From an uncultured Gammaproteobacteria bacterium (GTDB lineage: Bacteria > Pseudomonadota > Gammaproteobacteria > Halothiobacillales > Halothiobacillaceae): a DNA stretch of 19,335 bases. Under the pieces are notes generated by a model. The model saw only the letters and a list, made by a program, of their open reading frames with translations, searched no databases and was not told where the DNA came from. Location of the stretch: positions 1 to 19,335 of the forward strand of contig CALKWL010000277.1 in assembly GCA_938004235.1 (NCBI GenBank), in the 5' to 3' direction. Position numbers and translations under genes: made by a program. Positions within the stretch are counted from its first letter, which is position 1; every line of letters starts with the position of its first letter. Shown piece after piece: positions 14,561 to 19,335 of the stretch.

Positions 14561-14994
14561 GCGTGCAGGCTTTCGCAGATGGGCGAGTCATCCGGGTTTT
14601 CCACGGCATCGGCGATTTTGGCGACGAATTGACCAAGTTCATCTGGGCTGAGCACGCTCAGAATCCGCCGCATCATGTTCGGATCGACGCGGGCGAGGGA
14701 TTGCGTGCCATTGCTGAGGTGTACCACGATGCCGACAGCAGACAGACGCACGTCGTCCATGCTATCGGCCCAGTCCTGGCTTTCTTCGTCCAACTTTTGC
14801 GCGAGCGCTTCCAGCGTGTCCTGGATGTCGGGGGTGAGCCCTTCTTCGCTGACGCGCACGATCATGGCACCGGTGCCGATGGCATCTTCGTGAAAGCTGG
14901 CCTTGAGTCCATGCGCGCGCACGGCGGCGATAAATTCTTCATGCGCGCCGGGGTGGAGGAAGGCGAATTCGATAAAAGGTGCAGTAAAAGTCAT
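14557..14994 (-). CDS. Hypothetical acidic protein (145 aa)
   Basis: Not recognised. The ATG at 14994 has GAGGAAA about 8 nt upstream. It is cytoplasmic by absence of a signal peptide. The N-terminal half (FIEFAFLHPGAHEEFIAAVRAH) suggests an alternating alpha/beta fold with a GTGAMIVRVSEE strand-turn. The middle is acidic (LDEESQDWADSMDD). The C-terminus LSVLSPDELGQFVAKIADAVENP is helical. First gene of a two-gene unit with the 158-aa gene, divergent from hemB with 55 nt between the starts, so the two units share a promoter region. Confidence 0.75.
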   Translation of the reverse strand: MTFTAPFIEFAFLHPGAHEEFIAAVRAHGLKASFHEDAIGTGAMIVRVSEEGLTPDIQDTLEALAQKLDEESQDWADSMDDVRLSAVGIVVHLSNGTQSLARVDPNMMRRILSVLSPDELGQFVAKIADAVENPDDSPICESLHA

Positions 14995-15016
14995 GGGTGG
15001 TTTCCTCGGCGCTCGT

Positions 15017-15022
15017 TACAAT
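15017..15022 (+). promoter_or_regulatory. Candidate -10 box of hemB
   Basis: TACAAT inside CGTTACAATTC (15014-15024), identical to the 11-mer before the bolA-like gene, 27 nt before the hemB ATG. It lies in the 55-nt divergent gap. No good -35 is visible. Confidence 0.35.
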
Positions 15023-15049
15023 TCGTACATCGTGAATCAGGAGACTCTA

Positions 15050-16048
15050 ATGTTCAACCGTGCATTTTCCACCACCCGTATGCGCCGTATGCGTCGCGAT
15101 GATTTCAGCCGCCGCTTGATGCGAGAAACGGTGCTGACGGCGAATGACCTGATTTTGCCTGTGTTCGTGCTTGATGGTGTGCAACGCACCGAGGCAGTGG
15201 CATCCATGCCTGGGGTGGAGCGGCAGTCGCTTGATGTGCTACTGCGCACCGCCGAACAGGCGCTTGATCTGGGTATTCCCATGCTGGCGCTGTTTCCGGT
15301 CACACCGCTTTCGATGAAATCGCTGGACGCCGCCGAGGCGTGGAATCCGGACGGCCTGGCGCAGCGGGCGGTACGCGAGTTGAAGGCGCGCTTCCCGGAG
15401 CTGGGCGTGATGACCGATGTGGCGCTGGATCCCTTCACGACTCACGGGCAGGACGGTCTGATCGACGATACAGGGTATGTCATGAACGACGAAACGGTCG
15501 AGGCACTGGTCAAGCAGGCTCTGTCCCATGCCGCGGCGGGCGCGGATGTGGTCGCCCCAAGCGACATGATGGATGGGCGCATTGGCCTGATCCGCGAGGT
15601 GCTGGAGTCGAATGGCCATATTCACACGCGCATCATGGCCTACGCCGCCAAGTATGCCTCCAGCTTTTACGGCCCGTTCCGCGACGCGGTGGGTTCGGCG
15701 GGCAATCTGGGCAAGGGCAACAAGCACACCTATCAGATGGATCCGGCCAATTCGGATGAAGCCTTGCACGAGGTGGCGCTGGATTTGCAGGAAGGCGCGG
15801 ACATGGTGATGGTCAAGCCGGGAATGCCTTATCTGGACATCGTGCGTCGCATCAAGGATGAGTTTCGCGCACCGACCTATGTGTATCAGGTGTCGGGCGA
15901 GTACGCGATGCTCAAGGCCGCCGCGCAGAATGGTTGGCTGGATTGGGAAAAGTGCATGTTGGAGAGCCTGCTCGGCATGAAACGCGCGGGGGCGGATGGG
16001 GTGCTGACCTACGCAGCGTTGGAGGTGGCGGGGTGGTTGCGGCGTTGA
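15050..16048 (+). CDS. hemB: Delta-aminolevulinic acid dehydratase (porphobilinogen synthase), Mg-type
   Basis: A 332-aa enzyme condensing two 5-aminolevulinate molecules to porphobilinogen in haem biosynthesis, cytoplasmic. The start at 15050 is chosen for AGGAG 7 nt upstream and the family-typical N-terminus (RRMRRDDFSRRLMRE). The two substrate-binding lysines are visible: Lys201 in AYAAKYASSFYGPFRDA and Lys256, the Schiff-base residue, in VMVKPGMPYLDI. The metal segment reads DVALDPFTTHGQDG (123-136), with Asp replacing the three Cys of Zn enzymes, as in the Mg-dependent Pseudomonas aeruginosa type. Divergent from the unknown two-gene unit. Confidence 0.97.
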   Translation: MFNRAFSTTRMRRMRRDDFSRRLMRETVLTANDLILPVFVLDGVQRTEAVASMPGVERQSLDVLLRTAEQALDLGIPMLALFPVTPLSMKSLDAAEAWNPDGLAQRAVRELKARFPELGVMTDVALDPFTTHGQDGLIDDTGYVMNDETVEALVKQALSHAAAGADVVAPSDMMDGRIGLIREVLESNGHIHTRIMAYAAKYASSFYGPFRDAVGSAGNLGKGNKHTYQMDPANSDEALHEVALDLQEGADMVMVKPGMPYLDIVRRIKDEFRAPTYVYQVSGEYAMLKAAAQNGWLDWEKCMLESLLGMKRAGADGVLTYAALEVAGWLRR

Positions 16049-16064
16049 GCTTGACGCTCATTTT
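16046..16064 (+). terminator. Weak terminator-like hairpin after hemB
   Basis: TGAGC (16046-16050) pairs with GCTCA (16056-16060), followed by TTTT. It overlaps the hemB stop. The 5-bp stem is short, so read-through into the next gene is likely. Confidence 0.3.
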
Positions 16065-16090
16065 ACTCGCAAATGTCCGCCGGGGGATTC

Positions 16091-17767
16091 ATGTCATCAC
16101 CTCATCCATCTGAACCACGCTTACGCTCGATCCTGGATCACCTGAATCGAAAGGGCGAAACCGATCCTGCCATGTATCAGGCCTTGTCCGAGGCACTGGA
16201 AGCATGGGTGGAAGACGGGCAAGGCGCGCATCCTGTCGATTGGCTTGGCCTGCATGTGCGTGGGGGGCTGGAATACACAAAGACCCTGCCGGATGCGGGT
16301 TTTCTTGCGGCACAGATAGAACGGCTTCCCGGCGAGGCTTTGATGCTCTCCAAAATGGGTGGGGTTGTGGCACTCAATGCCGCAGCGCGTGCCCGCTTTG
16401 GATGCCAGCCCGGGGACACGATGCGTAGCCTTGGTTTTGCACCCGATCACGTTGTCCGCCAGCTTGAAAGGCATATTGAATCGGGGCGTGCAACGGGGCT
16501 GCTGCTGCCCTCATCTGCGGATGGGCAACGCTCATGGCAAGGCTTGATGGTGATTGGGCGCACGCCTTTTGCGGATATTTTTCTTTTGTGGCATCCGGGT
16601 CATATCGAGCTGCCTCCCGTGGCGGAATCCTTTCGCGAAGCGTTTGCGCTCTCTGCCCGGGAGATGGAGATTTTGTGTGGACTGGTGATGGGCGAGTCTG
16701 CCGGGTCGCTGGCATCAATGTCAGGGCGCAGTGTGGGCACGGTGCGCCAGCAGATCAAATCACTGCTGGCCAAGCTGGGGGTGGGCAGTCAGGTCGAGGC
16801 CGTCGCGCTGGTTGCAAGAGCAGGCTACATGCTTGCCGCCTGCCCGGCCTTGCGGGTCGAGTCTGTGTCGTCCGATGCGGTGAGTCATGCGGCGTTTTTG
16901 GCGGCGGATGGGCGCGTCGTAGCTTACCGTCGCTGGGGCTCGCCCTGGGGTGTGCCGGTGTTGGTGGTGCATGGTGCGTTGTTTGGCATTGCTGAGCTGG
17001 ACGCGGAGCGCACCCTGGCGCGGCAGATGGGCTTGATGTGCCTGGCGATGGAGCGCCCGGGCTATGGCCGTACCCAGTTTCCGCAAAAGGGGGATGTCCA
17101 GCAGGTCATGCTGGATGATGCCATTGCGCTTTTGGATCATGTCGGCGTAAAGCGCTGCGTTGTATTGGCGCATGATGTAGGAACCGTGATTGCCATGCGG
17201 CTGGCCGAGCGCGCGCCCGAGCGCATTGCAGCCATTGTCGCCGCGCCGGTTACGCCACCGATGGAAGGCTGGCGGCAAACCGCCCACATGCCGGCCTCCC
17301 TGCGCATCCACGCCTTTGCTTCGCAACGCTTCCCGCGCCTGACCGATATTCTGGTTGACCTTGGGATGCGTCATGTGCGTCAGGCGGGGTTTCAGTCCTT
17401 TCCCAAGCTGGTGTTCAAGGATTGCCCTCATGATCTTGAAATATGGAATGCGCCAGAGCGACTGCATTCCGCTGCCGGAGCCTGTGCGCTGATTGCGGCG
17501 CAGGATGCCCAAGGCTTCAAACATGACATGCACCTGACCAATCAGGACTGGCGCGAGCTTGCACAGCGGGTGCGGGTTACGGTGCATCTGCTGCACGGCA
17601 GGCGCAGCCAGACCGTGTGTGCGCAGGCCGTTGAGCGTCTGCACCAGCAACTTGCGCAATCCAGCCTGGAGATTGTGGAAGATGCGGGGCACAGCTTGCC
17701 CTTGAGTCATTTTCCAATGGTTTTGGAGCGGGTACGCGCCCTGGCGGATGTGCATATCAAGGCATGA
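16091..17767 (+). CDS. PAS-like / LuxR-type HTH / alpha-beta hydrolase fusion protein
   Basis: A 558-aa three-part protein. The start at 16091 is chosen over ATG 16073 because GGGGG lies just upstream. Residues ~60-175 look like a PAS-type sensor (LPGEALMLSKMGGVVALNAAARARFG). Residues ~185-240 are a LuxR/GerE-type HTH (LSAREMEILCGLV...GRSVGTVRQQIKSLLAKLGV). Residues ~275-555 form an alpha/beta hydrolase: oxyanion His294-Gly295 (VVHGA), nucleophile elbow AHDVGT with Asp362 where Ser is commonest, and catalytic His534 (DAGHSLP). An Asp nucleophile in HDxG is what epoxide hydrolases and haloalkane dehalogenases use. The usual acid after the sixth strand (LLHGRRSQTV) is not obvious. It may be a regulator that senses or turns over a small ligand. 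No signal peptide. Follows hemB by 42 nt. Confidence 0.85.
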   Translation: MSSPHPSEPRLRSILDHLNRKGETDPAMYQALSEALEAWVEDGQGAHPVDWLGLHVRGGLEYTKTLPDAGFLAAQIERLPGEALMLSKMGGVVALNAAARARFGCQPGDTMRSLGFAPDHVVRQLERHIESGRATGLLLPSSADGQRSWQGLMVIGRTPFADIFLLWHPGHIELPPVAESFREAFALSAREMEILCGLVMGESAGSLASMSGRSVGTVRQQIKSLLAKLGVGSQVEAVALVARAGYMLAACPALRVESVSSDAVSHAAFLAADGRVVAYRRWGSPWGVPVLVVHGALFGIAELDAERTLARQMGLMCLAMERPGYGRTQFPQKGDVQQVMLDDAIALLDHVGVKRCVVLAHDVGTVIAMRLAERAPERIAAIVAAPVTPPMEGWRQTAHMPASLRIHAFASQRFPRLTDILVDLGMRHVRQAGFQSFPKLVFKDCPHDLEIWNAPERLHSAAGACALIAAQDAQGFKHDMHLTNQDWRELAQRVRVTVHLLHGRRSQTVCAQAVERLHQQLAQSSLEIVEDAGHSLPLSHFPMVLERVRALADVHIKA

Positions 17768-17861
17768 TTGGGTCTGGCCTTATCCCAATTGGTATATGGC
17801 GCACAGCACTCATGAAGGGATAATCCAAGCGTTGCAGGTGCTTATTCATGAGGCAAGCGAG

Positions 17862-18641
17862 ATGAACAAGGTATGGCTTCTGGTGGGTGGATTGCTCTTT
17901 GCACCCTGGGCTCTGGCCGGTGGCAGCGCGGTTTTGCAGGACGGCACGCGCATCGACTTTGAAGGCGAGCGCGTGCGCATGACCATGAGCGGCGATGCGG
18001 ACGGGCGCAATGAAATGATTTACCGCGATGGCAAGGCTTACGCCGTTCAGGGTAGTGCGGTGTATGACCTCAGTCAGATGATGCCTGCTGTGATGGGCGC
18101 GGTATCTGGCGCGGGCGATGTCCAGGGTTCGCCGGATCAAACGCGCGTTCACATGCGCGATAGTGGGCGCAGCGAAAGCGTCGCGGGCATTTCCGGCAAG
18201 GTGTATATCGTCGAAAGCGTCGATGAGCGCGGGCAGGTCGAGCGCACGGAAATGGTATTAAGCCGGCATCCTCTGGCGGTCGAACTCACGCGTGCCATGA
18301 CGCATGTGGCTACCGGCATGGCCGGGGCGGATGCGCGTGTCTGGACAAAAGGGCCGCTGGACAATCAGGGGGTGTTGCGGGTCGAGCAGGATTTCGTGCT
18401 CAGCTCACTCAAGGCGCAACGCTTTGCTGATGCGCACTTTGCCCTGCCCGCCAAACCGCAGGCCATACCGGGCATGAACGGCATGATGCTGCCATCCCAG
18501 GGCGGCGACATGCCAGTGACGGATCCCATTTCGCGCCAGCCGGAGCGTGCGCGTTCGCGTATCGACAGCGAGATCAACAATGCGGCCGATCGCGCCGTGG
18601 ATCGTGCGATGGATCAGATGCTGCGCGGCCTTATTCCTTGA
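17862..18641 (+). CDS. Secreted protein of unknown function (259 aa)
   Basis: Not recognised. The start at 17862 has GAGG 8 nt upstream and opens a signal peptide (MNKVWLLVGGLLFAPWALA, cleavage near residue 19). The longer in-frame start at 17748 overlaps the previous gene and would hide the signal peptide. The mature part begins with beta-rich sequence (AVLQDGTRIDFEGERVRMTM, NEMIYRDGKAYAV), recalling LolA- or DUF4412-like periplasmic carriers, but this is only a fold impression. The C-terminus (~225-259) is a highly charged helix (RSRIDSEINNAADRAVDRAM). The VWA-protein gene follows after 17 nt, so the two are probably co-transcribed. A GATAAT at 17819-17824 could be its -10 box. Confidence 0.8.
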   Translation: MNKVWLLVGGLLFAPWALAGGSAVLQDGTRIDFEGERVRMTMSGDADGRNEMIYRDGKAYAVQGSAVYDLSQMMPAVMGAVSGAGDVQGSPDQTRVHMRDSGRSESVAGISGKVYIVESVDERGQVERTEMVLSRHPLAVELTRAMTHVATGMAGADARVWTKGPLDNQGVLRVEQDFVLSSLKAQRFADAHFALPAKPQAIPGMNGMMLPSQGGDMPVTDPISRQPERARSRIDSEINNAADRAVDRAMDQMLRGLIP

Positions 18642-18658
18642 AACCTTGGTATAGATCC

Positions 18659-19283
18659 ATGAGAAAAATGATTCGATGTGCAAGTATCGCGCTCGCTCTG
18701 GCACTGGGCGCTCATGTCCATGCCGCCGAACCCGCAGCGCAAACCCTGTTGGTGCTGGATGCCTCCGGCTCGATGTGGGGGCAGATTAACGGGGGTGCGA
18801 AAATTGAGCTTGCGCGTGAGGCGGTGCAAAGCATGACGGCAAGCTGGCCTGAGCAGAATGCCTTGGGCTTGATGGTGTACGGCCATCGGCAAAAAGGCGA
18901 TTGCAATGACATCGAGCTGATCTTGCCGCCTGCCCCCGGGCAGGGCGCGGCGATTGTGGCCAAGGTAAATGCCATTACGCCCAAAGGCATGACCCCGATC
19001 AGTGCGGCGGTGCGCCAAGCAGCGGAAACGCTCAAATTCAGCGAGCAGGCCGCTACGGTGATTCTGGTTAGCGATGGCGAGGAAACCTGCAATGCCGACC
19101 CCTGCGCCCTGGGTGCGGAGCTGGAAAAGCTGGGGGTGAGTTTCACCGCGCACGTGATTGGTTTTGACGTGAGTAACAACGCCAAGGCGCAGCGTGAGCT
19201 CAAATGCCTGGCCGACAACACAGGCGGGCGCTACATCGAGGCGCGCGACGCGGCGGGGCTGAACGCAGCGCTCAGTCAGGTCA
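18659..19283 (+). CDS. Secreted von Willebrand factor A domain protein (N-terminal part)
   Basis: The first 208 residues of an exported VWA protein, cut by the end of the insert. The ATG at 18659 gives a signal peptide (MRKMIRCASIALALALGAHVHAA). A TTG at 18638 is possible but unnecessary. The metal-ion-dependent adhesion site is complete: D34-A-S36-G-S38, Thr112 in KGMTPIS, and Asp139 in LVSDGEETC. Three Cys (82, 144, 149) in the domain may form a disulfide in the periplasm. VWA domains of this kind bind protein partners through Mg2+. Codons after 19283 (IGRASCRERV) come from sequencing adapter and must not be annotated. It lies 17 nt after the secreted 259-aa gene, suggesting a joint envelope role. 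Confidence 0.9.
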
Positions 19284-19335
19284 AGATCGGAAGAGCGTCG
19301 TGTAGGGAAAGAGTGTAGATCTCGGGGGGTGCCGT
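19284..19335. other. Illumina universal adapter remnant (artefact)
   Basis: Begins AGATCGGAAGAGCGTCGTGT and continues as the reverse complement of the universal TruSeq adapter, with three mismatches in the last 15 bases, as expected for a low-quality read end. Not genomic. The VWA gene is therefore truncated artificially at 19283. Confidence 0.97.

Noticed and set aside
14903..15049. Extended N-terminus of HemB from 14903
   Set aside because: It would run antisense through the divergent 145-aa gene. ATG 15050 has AGGAG and the normal family N-terminus.
17767..17789. ATTGGG/CCCAAT hairpin after the hydrolase gene
   Set aside because: Only 6 bp with an 11-nt loop and no T-run; not convincing as terminator or operator.
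17748..17861. Earlier start for the 259-aa secreted protein
   Set aside because: It would overlap the hydrolase gene and bury a clear signal peptide. The start at 17862 has its own Shine-Dalgarno.
1..19335. tRNA genes, CRISPR arrays, transposases, toxin-antitoxin or phage genes
   Set aside because: Looked for in gene gaps and on both strands; nothing supportable was seen.

Overview
This is a GC-rich bacterial contig, about 19.2 kb of real sequence bounded at both ends by unremoved Illumina TruSeq adapter (1-41 and 19284-19335). The gene content suggests a gammaproteobacterium or close relative. The evidence is a YfhM-type alpha-2-macroglobulin next to pbpC (the E. coli arrangement), a HemB with the Asp-type (Mg2+-dependent, Pseudomonas-like) metal motif, and a BolA-family gene coupled to a DUF1244 gene. 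No rRNA, tRNA, CRISPR array, transposase or phage gene was seen, so the window looks like ordinary chromosome with mosaic intergenic repeats. Genus cannot be assigned from the sequence alone.

Left part (42-4055): the 3' end of a sugar-type ABC transporter operon (solute-binding protein C-terminus, then a MalF/UgpA-like permease) runs into a convergent secreted SYLF-domain gene. The strong terminator of the SYLF gene is built from the last codons of the permease. Divergent from it is a coupled bolA-like/DUF1244 pair. A 372-bp intergenic stretch packed with stem-loops follows, then murI (glutamate racemase).

Centre (4056-11604): a cell-envelope pair. A 1640-aa periplasmic alpha-2-macroglobulin with an intact CLEQ thioester motif is followed by penicillin-binding protein 1C. 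A 231-bp nested inverted-repeat element separates them. By analogy with E. coli, the macroglobulin would trap proteases that reach the periplasm and PBP1C would serve wall repair. MurI supplies D-glutamate for the same wall.

Right part (11725-19283): a PRX5-type peroxiredoxin, tail-to-tail with a spermidine-synthase-like protein; a divergent secreted protein of unknown function; two translationally coupled unknown genes on the minus strand; hemB divergent from them; a three-part protein with a PAS-like region, a LuxR-type HTH and an alpha/beta hydrolase whose nucleophile position is Asp; a secreted unknown protein; and the start of a secreted von Willebrand factor A (MIDAS) protein cut by the contig end.

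The most interesting items are the HTH-hydrolase fusion, a 68-nt dispersed repeat flanking murI whose stem differences all preserve base pairing, and the nested palindromic element between the macroglobulin gene and pbpC. I see no clear new multi-gene defence or mobile system.
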